DNA of 33,292 nt from Anaerolineales bacterium (GTDB lineage: Bacteria; Chloroflexota; Anaerolineae; Anaerolineales; Villigracilaceae). Numbering within the stretch: the stretch's first letter is position 1; each line of letters begins with the position of its first letter. The translations under genes and the position numbers were made by a program. The notes beneath the pieces were generated by a model that saw only the letters and a program-made list of their open reading frames with translations, ran no database searches and was not told the DNA's origin. Where the stretch lies: contig JABWAU010000066.1 of NCBI GenBank assembly GCA_013360875.1, positions 1-33,292 on the forward strand, in the 5' to 3' direction. This document shows positions 25,554 through 33,291 of this stretch, in pieces.

Positions 25554-25559
25554 TATAAT
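25554..25559 (+). promoter_or_regulatory. -10 box of the E1alpha/E1beta/E2 operon
   Basis: TATAAT (in TGATATAATC) predicts a start near 25566 and an 85-nt leader. No good -35 hexamer is seen at 16-18 bp. Confidence 0.45.
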
Positions 25560-25587
25560 CCTCCGTCGCCGGAGAGAGGAAAGCACA

Positions 25588-25639
25588 ATGTGGCGCTGAG
25601 GGCGCCATGTTATTTTGCCAAAATCCCGCCATTATTTAA
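25588..25639 (+). other. Leader of the E1alpha operon with two mini-ORFs and a hairpin
   Basis: ATG-TGG-CGC-TGA (25588-25599, Met-Trp-Arg-stop) is preceded by an AGAGAGGAAAG ribosome-binding-like stretch. Its codons overlap a hairpin TGGCGC (25591-25596) / GCGCCA (25602-25607). A second frame (25607-25639) would encode MLFCQNPAII. The real ribosome-binding site of E1alpha (TTGGAG) follows. Translation of these mini-ORFs is unproven. Confidence 0.3.
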
Positions 25640-25651
25640 TTTGGAGCAGCA

Positions 25652-26611
25652 ATGAAGAAGGAACAGCAACTTGATTTGTATTACCAGATGGTGCTGATCC
25701 GCCGCGTGGAGGAACGCGGCGCGGAACTGTACCAGGCTGGCAAGATCGGCGGTTTCATGCACCTGTATATCGGGCAGGAAGCCGTCTCGACCGGTTTGAT
25801 CGCGGCGCGCGAACCGCGCGACCGCGTGATCACTGCCTACCGCGATCACGGCGTGGCGCTGAACTGCGGCATCTCCGCCGATGAAGTGCTGGCGGAATTG
25901 CTCGGCAAGGTAACGGGTATGTCGAAAGGCAAGGGCGGTTCGATGCACATGGCAAGCGTGGAGAAGAATATGTGGGGCGGTCACGCCATTGTGGGCGGAC
26001 ACCTTCCCATCGCCGCGGGTCTTGCGCTCGGCGACCAATACGCGGGCAACGACAATGTGACCATCTGCATGTTCGGTGATGGCGCGACGAACATCGGTTA
26101 CTTCCACGAGGCGTTGAACCTGGCAAAGACCTGGGGGCTGCGTGTGTTGTGGGTCTGCGAAAACAACGTTTATGGAATGGGCACTTCGGTCGAACGCGCT
26201 TCGGCGGTGAAGGAAATCCGCCGGAAAGCGGAAGGCTATGGCATGAAGAACAGCCAGGTGGACGGCATGGATGTGATGAAGGTGTACGAAGTCGCGAAGG
26301 ATGCGATTGCGTATGTGCGCGAGAACTCCGACCCCTATTTCCTCGAAGTGGATACGTACCGCTTCCGCGGTCACTCGATGGGCGACCCGGAACGCTACCG
26401 CAAGCAGGAGGAAGTGAAAAAGTGGCAGGAGAACGACCCTATCGGTATTTACAACAAATACCTGCTCGATAAGAAGATCGCAACGAAAAAGGCTCTGGAT
26501 GAGATCGAAGCGCGAGTGGAGGAGGAGGTGAGCAAGGCAGTCGAATTTGCCGAGACCTCCCCCGAACCCGCGCTGGAGGCATTGTTCGAGGATATTTACG
26601 CGGAAAATTAA
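25652..26611 (+). CDS. pdhA: 2-oxoacid (pyruvate/acetoin-type) dehydrogenase E1 component, alpha subunit
   Basis: This 319-residue thiamine-diphosphate subunit decarboxylates the 2-oxoacid (or acetoin) and passes the acyl group to E2 lipoate. The ThDP-binding motif runs from GDG (142-144) to NN (171-172), spaced 27 residues as usual. Other family segments are GGFMHLYIGQEAVSTG, SKGKGGSMHM and the conserved loop TYRFRGHSMGDPERYR. The length equals that of two-subunit E1 alpha chains. E1beta and E2 follow in order, so the substrate is most likely pyruvate, with acetoin an alternative because the proteins are very similar. No E3 gene is nearby. Confidence 0.9.
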   Translation: MKKEQQLDLYYQMVLIRRVEERGAELYQAGKIGGFMHLYIGQEAVSTGLIAAREPRDRVITAYRDHGVALNCGISADEVLAELLGKVTGMSKGKGGSMHMASVEKNMWGGHAIVGGHLPIAAGLALGDQYAGNDNVTICMFGDGATNIGYFHEALNLAKTWGLRVLWVCENNVYGMGTSVERASAVKEIRRKAEGYGMKNSQVDGMDVMKVYEVAKDAIAYVRENSDPYFLEVDTYRFRGHSMGDPERYRKQEEVKKWQENDPIGIYNKYLLDKKIATKKALDEIEARVEEEVSKAVEFAETSPEPALEALFEDIYAEN

Positions 26612-26708
26612 ACACGAAGGACACAAAGTCCACGAAGGAAAATCTATGGAAATGCTATTCGCTAATCATTCGTTCAATCTTGGTGTCCTTCGTGTCCTTT
26701 GTGGTTAA
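26612..26708. repeat. Inverted GAAGGACAC-type repeat between E1alpha and E1beta genes
   Basis: ACACGAAGGACACAAAG (26612-26628) is an inverted match to GTGTCCTTCGTGTCCTTTGTGG (about 26681-26702). The gap is 109 bp, and the element nearly fills it. It resembles other CTTCGTG/GTCC repeats in the window (491-530, 33088-33190). As RNA it would form a large hairpin between two operon genes. Confidence 0.6.
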
Positions 26709-26720
26709 AGGAATTTCAAC

Positions 26721-27692
26721 ATGGCAAAAATCACTATGCGCGAGGCAATCTCGCAAGCCCTCATGGAGGAAATGGACCGCGATCCCGCCGTCTTTATTCT
26801 CGGCGAGGAGGTCGGTGTCTGGGGCGGCACGTATGCCGTGACCAAAGGCTTTTATGACAAGTACGGACCCAAACGGATCAAGGATACGCCCATTGCCGAA
26901 AACGCCATCATCGGCGCGGCGATCGGCGCGGCGCTGGTGGGACAGCGTCCCATCGCCGAGTTGATGACCATCAACTTTGCGTTCTCCGCAATGGATTACG
27001 TCGTCAACCAGGCGCCAAAACTGCGTTACATGTTCGGCGGGCAGTTCAAAGTGCCGATGGTGATCCGCGCCGTCGGCGGCGGCGGACGTCAACTCGGTGC
27101 GACTCACTCGCAGACCCCCGATGCAATCTTCGCACATTTCCCCGGCCTCAAGGTCGTATCGCCCGGGACGCCGGAAGATGCCAAGGGTCTGCTCAAATCA
27201 GCCATTCGGTCGGATGATCCGATTTTATTCATCGAGCATGCCACCATGTATCAGGTGCGCGGCGATGTCCCCGAGGGCGAGTATCTCATCCCCATCGGCA
27301 AATCCAAGATACAGCGTGAAGGCAGTGACGTGACCATCGTCACGTATTGCAAGGGACTTGAGTTGTCCATGAAAGCCGCGGACGAACTTGCAAAAGAAGG
27401 TATCGAAGCCGAGATCGTTGACCTGCGCACGCTCCGTCCGCTCGATATGGAACCCGTGCTTGAATCCTTCAAAAAAACCAACCGCGCCATCGTCGTCGAA
27501 GAAGGCTGGAAGTCGTACGGCGTCGGCAGTGAGATCGTCAGCCGCATTTATGAAGAGGCGTTCGATTACGTAGACGCGCCGATTATCCGCGTGGCGCAAA
27601 AGGAAGTGCCGCTCCCCTACAACCGCACGCTCGAACAAGCCGCGCTTCCACAGGTGGCGGACATCGTCGCCGCGGCAAAGGAGGTGTTGTAA
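26721..27692 (+). CDS. pdhB: 2-oxoacid dehydrogenase E1 component, beta subunit
   Basis: This 323-residue protein is the E1 partner of the alpha subunit. It opens ITMREAISQALMEEMDRDP and has LGEEVGVWGGTYAVTKG. The ThDP-activating glutamate is E60 in PIAENAIIG. It continues through FAFSAMDYVVNQAPKLRYMFGGQ and the C-terminal transketolase-like domain (VTIVTYCKGLELSMKAADEL, VDLRTLRPLDMEPV). The stop overlaps the E2 start (TAATG), so E1beta and E2 are coupled. Ribosome-binding site is modest (AAAGGAATT). Confidence 0.92.
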   Translation: MAKITMREAISQALMEEMDRDPAVFILGEEVGVWGGTYAVTKGFYDKYGPKRIKDTPIAENAIIGAAIGAALVGQRPIAELMTINFAFSAMDYVVNQAPKLRYMFGGQFKVPMVIRAVGGGGRQLGATHSQTPDAIFAHFPGLKVVSPGTPEDAKGLLKSAIRSDDPILFIEHATMYQVRGDVPEGEYLIPIGKSKIQREGSDVTIVTYCKGLELSMKAADELAKEGIEAEIVDLRTLRPLDMEPVLESFKKTNRAIVVEEGWKSYGVGSEIVSRIYEEAFDYVDAPIIRVAQKEVPLPYNRTLEQAALPQVADIVAAAKEVL

Positions 27693-28963
27693 TGGCTGAG
27701 ACCATCAACATGCCCAAACTAGGCTTCGATATGGCGGAGGGTGTGCTCGTCCGCTGGGTGCGTAACGAGGGCGAGAACATCAACAAAGGCGACGTGCTCG
27801 CCGAGATCGAAACCGACAAGGCGACAGTCGAGGTGGAGTCGCCGGCGAGCGGTGTGGTGCTGCAACATATCGTTGATCAGGGGACGATCGTTCCCGTCGG
27901 CGCGCCGATTGCGGTGGTGGGACAGCCGGGGGAAAAAGTGGAGGCTCCTGTTGCTGCGCCGTCGAAAGTCGAAGGCGATGTCCTGAGTTTACCGAAGGAT
28001 CAAAAGTCTGCGGAGGAAGAAAAGTCTGCGCCTCAGACTCAGCCGACGCCTGCTCCCGTTTCTCAGACAGTTCCCACGCCGGAAGCGGGTCCCGTTAAAG
28101 CATCGCCTCTTGCGAGGAAGATCGCGCGCGACCAAAATATTGATCTCGCGCGCGTACAAGGCACAGGTCCCGGCGGACGCGTGGTCAAAAGGGATGTGGA
28201 AGCCGCGCTTTCTTCGGGTTTAACGTCGAAGGTCGAAAGTCGTCCGTCGCCTGTGTACGCATCCCAGATCACGAGTTACGAGGATGAAACCGTCCAACTA
28301 ACCAAACTGCGCCAGGCGATTGCGCGCCGCATGACCGAATCCAAGACCAGCGTCCCGCACTTCTACGTGACCCACGAATACAAAATGGACGCGGTCATGG
28401 CGCTGCGCAAACAGATCAACGAGTTTTTACCCGATAACGAAAAACTCTCGGTCAATGACTTCATCGTCAAGGCTGTGGCATTGACCCTGCGCCAGTTCCC
28501 CAATTTGAACGCGTCCTTCGCCGGTGACAAAGTGATCCGTCACGGTGCGGTGAACGTGGGCGTTGCGGTTGCCGTCGAAAACGGCTTGCTCACCGTCGCG
28601 CACAAAGACACCGACCAAAAGCCCCTGCGACAGATCTCTAACGAAGTCAAAGCCATGGTCGCCCGCGCCCGCGAAGGCAAGGTCAAACCGGATGACATTG
28701 AAGGCTCGACCTTCTCCATCTCCAACCTCGGCATGTACGATGTGGAGAATTTCATCGCCATCGTCAACCCGCCCGAAACCGCGATCTTGGCAGTCGGCTC
28801 TGCAAAGGAAGTGCCTGTTGTAGAAAATGGCGAGGTGAAAGTTGGCTGGAGGATGAAAGCGACCATCTCCGTTGATCACCGCGCCAGCGATGGCGCGGAA
28901 GCGGCGCAGTTCATGCAAAAACTGGCGGAGTTTCTGGAAAATCCAGTGAGGATGTTGGTGTAA
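27692..28963 (+). CDS. pdhC: Dihydrolipoamide acyltransferase (E2) of the 2-oxoacid dehydrogenase complex
   Basis: This 423-residue protein accepts the acyl group on lipoate and transfers it to CoA. The single lipoyl domain (2-78) carries lipoyl-lysine K43 in ETDKATVE. A Pro/Ala-rich linker follows. The peripheral-subunit-binding domain (about 131-167, ASPLARKIARDQNIDLARVQGTGPGGRVVKRDV) is followed by a second linker. The catalytic domain (about 195-423) ends with DHRASDGAEAA, giving the active-site His near 396; the usual DHRVVDG is slightly altered. Parts of both linkers are encoded by DNA resembling GTCGAAAGTCG repeats (27961-28006, 28221-28246). A terminator follows the stop. Confidence 0.92.
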   Translation: MAETINMPKLGFDMAEGVLVRWVRNEGENINKGDVLAEIETDKATVEVESPASGVVLQHIVDQGTIVPVGAPIAVVGQPGEKVEAPVAAPSKVEGDVLSLPKDQKSAEEEKSAPQTQPTPAPVSQTVPTPEAGPVKASPLARKIARDQNIDLARVQGTGPGGRVVKRDVEAALSSGLTSKVESRPSPVYASQITSYEDETVQLTKLRQAIARRMTESKTSVPHFYVTHEYKMDAVMALRKQINEFLPDNEKLSVNDFIVKAVALTLRQFPNLNASFAGDKVIRHGAVNVGVAVAVENGLLTVAHKDTDQKPLRQISNEVKAMVARAREGKVKPDDIEGSTFSISNLGMYDVENFIAIVNPPETAILAVGSAKEVPVVENGEVKVGWRMKATISVDHRASDGAEAAQFMQKLAEFLENPVRMLV

Positions 28964-28968
28964 ATTTC

Positions 28969-29000
28969 ACGGGTCGCGCATGATGCGCGACCCGTTTTTT
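28969..29000 (+). terminator. Strong rho-independent terminator of the dehydrogenase operon
   Basis: ACGGGTCGCGCA (28969-28980) and TGCGCGACCCGT (28984-28995) pair perfectly with a TGA loop, then six T. Confidence 0.9.
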
Positions 29001-29312
29001 ATGTTACACTGTCTACGTGACCATCCGCCTCTCAACTGCTTCACGTGCAATGCCCGCTGGCCCAGTAAAATGAAAACCGGAACGCTCTGCCTGTTGATCG
29101 AAACGAATCACGGTCCCGTTCTCGTGGATACAGGCTTGGGCTTGCTGGATTATTCCCATCCGACCGCGATCACGAGGTTGTTCCGCATCTTCACGGTCAT
29201 GCCTTTTGACCCGGCTGAATCGGCGATACGCCGCCTGGAAACGCTGGGGTACGAGCCTGGGGACGTGCAACACATCGTCTTCTCTCACATGCACTTCGAT
29301 CATTGCGGCGGT
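29001..29312 (+). pseudogene. Truncated MBL-fold metallohydrolase
   Basis: From ATG 29001 the frame encodes the N-terminal half of a metallo-beta-lactamase-fold hydrolase. It includes CLLIETNHGPVLVDTGLG, a helical insert (PTAITRLFRIFTVMPFDP) and the zinc motif HMHFDH (SHMHFDHCGG). Family likeness stops right there, at a perfect hairpin beginning at 29307. The frame stays open to 29603 but encodes low-likelihood sequence and overlaps the next gene out of frame. The rest of the enzyme, including later metal ligands and about 150 residues, is absent. I read this as a gene truncated at a palindromic repeat. Its 5' end follows the upstream terminator directly and has no clear ribosome-binding site. 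Confidence 0.65.
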
Positions 29313-29337
29313 CATACCCCTTTGGGGGATGACCGCC
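29307..29337. repeat. Perfect hairpin at the MBL pseudogene breakpoint
   Basis: GGCGGTCAT (29307-29315) pairs with ATGACCGCC (29329-29337). Inside the loop, CCCC and GGGG (29317-29327) can also pair around TTT. Confidence 0.7.
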
Positions 29338-29349
29338 TCTCCAAAGGGA

Positions 29350-29392
29350 TGACATATGTCACGTATTCGCATCGAAAAAAAATACCTATAAT
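29350..29392 (+). promoter_or_regulatory. Promoter and palindromic operator candidate for the TerB-like gene
   Basis: TATAAT (29387-29392) lies 67 bp before ATG 29459. A perfect 12-bp palindrome TGACATATGTCA (29350-29361) sits just upstream of the -35 position, where an activator or repressor could bind. The -35 hexamer itself is poor. A 5'-leader hairpin GGGATTC (29401-29407) / GAATCCC (29415-29421) lies just after the expected start site. Confidence 0.45.
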
Positions 29393-29458
29393 GGGAACAT
29401 GGGATTCTGGTTCTGAATCCCCCATCATCCTGGCGAGTTACGCCAAACGGAGGCAAAC

Positions 29459-29944
29459 ATGGCAGAAGAAAAGAAACCGCTCAAGCCTGAGAACGTCGAA
29501 TTCGGCTTTCAGTACCTGTACGTTTTACGGGAACTGCAACTCAAAGCCAGCGACAAAACGAGGCTGGACAGCGTGGCTGACGCCGCCACGCGCATGTTCC
29601 TGATCGGCTGGGGGTTGTCCCCGGACGAGGTGGATGAATCCAATCGGGTATTCTGGAGCAGGCTTGAGAAGAACGAATTGGGAAGCCTTCAGACCGCCCT
29701 CCAGAACCTGAAATCCCGCGTCGGGCGCAATGCCTCCGATGTAAATCACTTCATCGTTGAAACCTGCACCGTGGCGGCCATGGATCTAAACCTTTCCGAA
29801 GGCGAGGTGGGTTTTCTCAACGTCCTGAAGGACCTCTTTGATCTGCGTCAGTCGGACGTGATGGAACTGCTCGAACGAGGTTACAACACCGCGGTCGGAC
29901 TGCACTTCTTCGGAAGCGAGTACGCCAAGGCAAACAAAGCATAA
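29459..29944 (+). CDS. TerB-like helical protein
   Basis: This 161-residue all-helical protein has no signal peptide or membrane segment. The last part, ETCTVAAMDLNLSEGEVGFLNVLKDLFDLRQSDVMELL, matches the TerB/tellurite-resistance-like pattern (A-x-x-D-x-x-L-S-x-x-E, then helix, then L-x-L). The first half has no assigned family. TerB-like domains occur in stress and conflict-related systems, often near membranes, but the function here is unknown. ATG 29459 is supported by GGAGG six bases upstream. It converges on TIR protein 2 with 27 bp between the stops, and no functional link is shown. Confidence 0.6.
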   Translation: MAEEKKPLKPENVEFGFQYLYVLRELQLKASDKTRLDSVADAATRMFLIGWGLSPDEVDESNRVFWSRLEKNELGSLQTALQNLKSRVGRNASDVNHFIVETCTVAAMDLNLSEGEVGFLNVLKDLFDLRQSDVMELLERGYNTAVGLHFFGSEYAKANKA

Positions 29945-29971
29945 CGACGGAATAATCGAAGATCGCATCTC

Positions 29972-32953
29972 TCACGGCACAGGCAGTCCTTCGCACAGCG
30001 TCCTGTACTCCTCATTGCCGAAGAAATTGCTCCACTGCGCCTGCGAGAAGTTCGTCGTGAGGCGGGCGCACGCGGCGTTGACCAGTTCATTCGCGTCAAC
30101 GTCCTCGATGCGCGGGACGACCCAGAATTGAATCGCCTTCAACGACGCGGTCGCCATGACGTTCCCATCCGCCGAATAGGAGACGCCGCTCACATTGCCT
30201 GCGTGCGGGATGCGCGCAGCCTCCCTGACGGTGAGGGGATTGATGAGGAACACATCGTTACGCGCGCCTGCCGCCAGCGTGCGCCCGTTCGGGTTAAACG
30301 CCAGCGAATGGATAGAATCCTTGCGGATGGAACCCACCCGGCTGAATCCCCCGTTCTCGAATTTCCAAACTTCGATCAAGCCGGCAGAATTGGCGGACGC
30401 CAGCAGGGAGCCGTCCACGTTGAAGGCGAGGAGGGCGTGATCGCCGGGGGCTTGAATCTCCGTGACCTCCTCCCCGTCCGGCGCGAGGATCGCGATCCTG
30501 TCCGTTGCGCCTAATGCAATGTGAGAGGGGCTGGCTGCCACAGAGGTAACGCCCGATCCTGCCTTCGCGAGGTCGGCGGTCTTTCTCAAGGAGGCAAGAC
30601 TCCACATCTCTACAGACCCATTGGCGCTGCACGCGATCAAATACACGCTGTCGGGCGTGAAGGCGATCTGGGTTCCCAAACCCGTTTGGAAGAGGGTCTT
30701 CGGTTGTCTGGTTTGAAGGTTGTACACGAGGACCTGTCCGTTGACGGTGGAGACGCCCAGCCATACGGAATCGGGACTGAATACCACATCGCTCACATTG
30801 CCGTTCAAAGTCAGGTTCGGCGTGCCCAGCGAACGCGCTGTCAGCGTGGGTGACTGCCCGGGTCTCAGCAGCCAGACCCGGTTGGAGTCCGAAGCGGCGA
30901 TCCAGTCACCGGAAGGGCTGAACTGGACGTCGCCAGCCAAACCGTCGAACTGAACGTAACTTTCAGGCGCGGGCATCACGGAGATATCCCAAAGGCTGAT
31001 CTCGCCGGTCTTGTCGCCCGTCACGAGATTTCCGCTATCGCCGCTGAAGCCCAGCGCGAGGCCCTCCCCTTCGAGCGGAATCTGAAACATCTCCGCGCCG
31101 GTGGAGGCGTTCCATACGCGCACGGTTCGATCCGCGCCTGTGGTGGCAAGCCATTGACCGTTTGCGCTCACCTTGACTTCGTTCACGTAACCCTCCTGCG
31201 ACATCCGCAGTCGTTCCCCGCCGTCGGGCGTATCCCAAAGACGGATGCGCCGGTCGTTGGAAACGGTGGCAAACCACGAACTATCCGGGGCGACGGCGAT
31301 GTCCGTCACCCAATCCTCGTGCAGGAGTCGATAGACTTCCTGTCCGTTGGATGTGCGCGCCGCGACGGCATAGCCATCCGCGCCGCCGGTGATCAGATAA
31401 CGGCTGTCGGGGCTGAAGGCAAGCGCAAGCACTTCGCCCCTATGCCGCCCGCTGGAGACGATGGTTCCGTCAACCAGATTCCAGAGCGTCACGGTTCCGG
31501 TGACGGAGCCGGATGCGATGTATCTGCCGTTCGGACTGAACGAGGCGATCTTGAGGCGGTCGAACGCCTGCAGGTCATATTTCCGTTTGCCGGTTTGCGC
31601 GTCCAGCAGGGTGATGCGCCCATCGTCACGCGTGATCGCAACCTGGTCGCCGTTCCTGCGGATGTCCACGTCGCGGACGATTCCCCCGGCGTCGTAGGTG
31701 TACAAGGTCTCTCCATCCTCCACGCGGATGAATTGGACAAGTCCCGATTCATCTCCTGTGACGATCAGTTTTCCATCGGGACTGAACGCCGCGTCATTCA
31801 CGGAGCCGGGGCTGGGCGCGCAAAAAAGCATTTCCCCATCCGACGCCTTCCACACGCACGCGTTCCCGTCGGTCCCCGTGACGACGAACAGGTTGCCTTG
31901 TGCGTCGAAGTTCAGCGAGTTGATGGCGCCCTCGCGCCGCGTCTGTTTCACCGGAATGGGCAGAAGGCTGATATTCCTCCGCAGGATTTCCTCCGATTCA
32001 TCGGAGGGCGCGGTCGCCCACGAAGCGATGGCGAGAAGCGTGCTTGTGTACAACTCTCCCGGTTGTGCCTGGTAGATCTGCGCCCGTGCCGCGCTCTGTT
32101 GCGCCAGCGCGAACCTCGCCCGTTCTTCCGCAATGGCTCGTTGATCCTCAGCCTCCTGTTGCGCCCGTCTTGCCTCCCTTTCGTTGCGACGCGCGAGGTC
32201 CGCGTTCGCTTCGGCGATATCCCTCTGCTGGTTGGCAAGGATCGCGTTACGGGTCGCCAGCTCGGCGTTCTCCGCGGCGAGGCTGCGCTGGTAATTGGCA
32301 AAGAACGTCAATCCCGCCAGCGCCGCAATGATGACGATCGTCGCTGCCAACAGGATGTTCCTCTGCTTTTCCCTTTGAACGCTGTAGCGCAGGAACATCT
32401 CCTGCAAGGAAGTCGGTTTGGGTTCCCTGCCCATCGCCGCCTCGACAGCCTTTCGCACACGGCGCAGTTCACTCCCGCGCAGGAGGAGGCTGGGGTCTTT
32501 TCCCCGGTGCCATTTGAGCGCGTCCGCCTGGATGCGGTTGTGTTCCGCCACCCATTCGAAATCCAATTCGAGCGCGTCCCTGAACTTTGCCAGCGCCGCC
32601 TGAAAATCATCCCCCCTGCGCATGAAGATCCAATTGAGCTTTCGGATGACCGGGTGGGTATCCGCGGGCGGAACTTCGCGCAGAACGATGGGAATGATGC
32701 GTTTGTTGTTCAGGTCCGCGCGCTCGATCTCCGCCTTGCACACATTGGATTTGACCGAGTCCGGGCTGACGAGGAAGATGAAGGCGTCCGACCCTTCGAT
32801 GCCGCGGAAAACCTGCTCCAGCCAGTCTGTCGCGGGAGGGATGTCCTCCCAATCCACCCACACGTCGTAGCCCATCTCCGCGAAGGCGTTGATGAGTTTC
32901 CGCGCGGGTTTCGAATCTTTCCTCGAATATGATACGAATATTTTTGCCGACAT
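29972..32953 (-). CDS. TIR-TM-coiled coil-WD40 membrane protein (TIR protein 2)
   Basis: This 993-residue protein carries a TIR domain at 3-135: KIFVSYSRKD, WVDWEDIPPATDW, and SPDSVKSNVCKAEIE with candidate catalytic E75. A linker region (HNRIQADALKWHRGKDPSLLLRGSEL) is shared in style with TIR protein 1. Basic residues (REKQR) precede a transmembrane helix at about 199-219, predicting TIR inside. A long Glu/Ala/Arg-rich coiled coil follows (222-295), then about 14-15 WD40-type blades (335-955), and a Cys-containing tail (ACARLTTNFSQAQWSNFF ... CEGLPVP). It lacks the VHL-like and LamG-like domains. ATG 32953 is preferred over a start 8 residues upstream because it begins at the domain and has AAGG upstream. 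NADase activity is possible but unproven. Confidence 0.87.
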   Translation of the reverse strand: MSAKIFVSYSRKDSKPARKLINAFAEMGYDVWVDWEDIPPATDWLEQVFRGIEGSDAFIFLVSPDSVKSNVCKAEIERADLNNKRIIPIVLREVPPADTHPVIRKLNWIFMRRGDDFQAALAKFRDALELDFEWVAEHNRIQADALKWHRGKDPSLLLRGSELRRVRKAVEAAMGREPKPTSLQEMFLRYSVQREKQRNILLAATIVIIAALAGLTFFANYQRSLAAENAELATRNAILANQQRDIAEANADLARRNEREARRAQQEAEDQRAIAEERARFALAQQSAARAQIYQAQPGELYTSTLLAIASWATAPSDESEEILRRNISLLPIPVKQTRREGAINSLNFDAQGNLFVVTGTDGNACVWKASDGEMLFCAPSPGSVNDAAFSPDGKLIVTGDESGLVQFIRVEDGETLYTYDAGGIVRDVDIRRNGDQVAITRDDGRITLLDAQTGKRKYDLQAFDRLKIASFSPNGRYIASGSVTGTVTLWNLVDGTIVSSGRHRGEVLALAFSPDSRYLITGGADGYAVAARTSNGQEVYRLLHEDWVTDIAVAPDSSWFATVSNDRRIRLWDTPDGGERLRMSQEGYVNEVKVSANGQWLATTGADRTVRVWNASTGAEMFQIPLEGEGLALGFSGDSGNLVTGDKTGEISLWDISVMPAPESYVQFDGLAGDVQFSPSGDWIAASDSNRVWLLRPGQSPTLTARSLGTPNLTLNGNVSDVVFSPDSVWLGVSTVNGQVLVYNLQTRQPKTLFQTGLGTQIAFTPDSVYLIACSANGSVEMWSLASLRKTADLAKAGSGVTSVAASPSHIALGATDRIAILAPDGEEVTEIQAPGDHALLAFNVDGSLLASANSAGLIEVWKFENGGFSRVGSIRKDSIHSLAFNPNGRTLAAGARNDVFLINPLTVREAARIPHAGNVSGVSYSADGNVMATASLKAIQFWVVPRIEDVDANELVNAACARLTTNFSQAQWSNFFGNEEYRTLCEGLPVP

Positions 32954-33087
32954 GCGCGCCTGCCTTCTAAGATGCAAAGCCCGTTCGTGCCAACCCTTTT
33001 ACTTATCCGCTATTGTATCAGCCCGGCGGAAATTGGAGAACTCCCTCGGTCTTTCGGCGCATGGCTTTCTCCTTATCGGGATTCACG

Positions 33088-33190
33088 AACTTCTGGACAC
33101 GGAATTCACGGAGTGAACGGACTTTTTCCGTTTTTTCACGGAGGCATCCGTGTCATCCGCGTGATCCGTGTACAAAAGGATTTTTTGTCA
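33088..33190. repeat. Degenerate CACGGA / CCGTGT repeat segment
   Basis: Recurring CACGGA and CCGTG(T) words (CACGGAATTCACGGAG, then ATCCGTGTCATCCGCGTGATCCGTGT) form an inverted, repeat-rich stretch upstream of TIR protein 2. The rest of 32954-33087 shows no ORF worth calling; a weak minus-strand TACAAT near 33020 could serve TIR protein 2. Confidence 0.45.
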
Positions 33191-33197
33191 AGTGATA

Positions 33198-33291
33198 ATC
33201 AGTAGATCACGAAAGCGCGTATTAGGCGGTCTCTACCGCCGTATTTGCGCCAGAGGGCGCAAATTACGCGCTGTTTTCGTGAAGTACTGAT
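33198..33291. repeat. Palindromic 94-bp element, copy 2
   Basis: The ends (33198-33214 and 33275-33291) are identical to those of copy 1 at 13375-13469. Inside, GCGCGTA (33215-33221) pairs with TACGCGC (33265-33271) and encloses hairpin A (GGCGGT, loop CTCT, ACCGCC) and hairpin B (TTTGCGCC, loop AGAG, GGCGCAAA). Stem bases differ from copy 1 but stay paired, while the loops are the same. The window ends one base later. Confidence 0.75.

Noticed and set aside
28980-29603. Full 207-residue plus-strand frame as an intact MBL protein
   Set aside because: The first codons are inside the terminator stem and everything after about 29310 lacks MBL likeness and overlaps the promoter and 5' part of the TerB-like gene.
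31154-32932. 592-residue plus-strand open frame opposite TIR protein 2
   Set aside because: It mirrors the TIR/WD40 coding strand and shows no domain pattern of its own.
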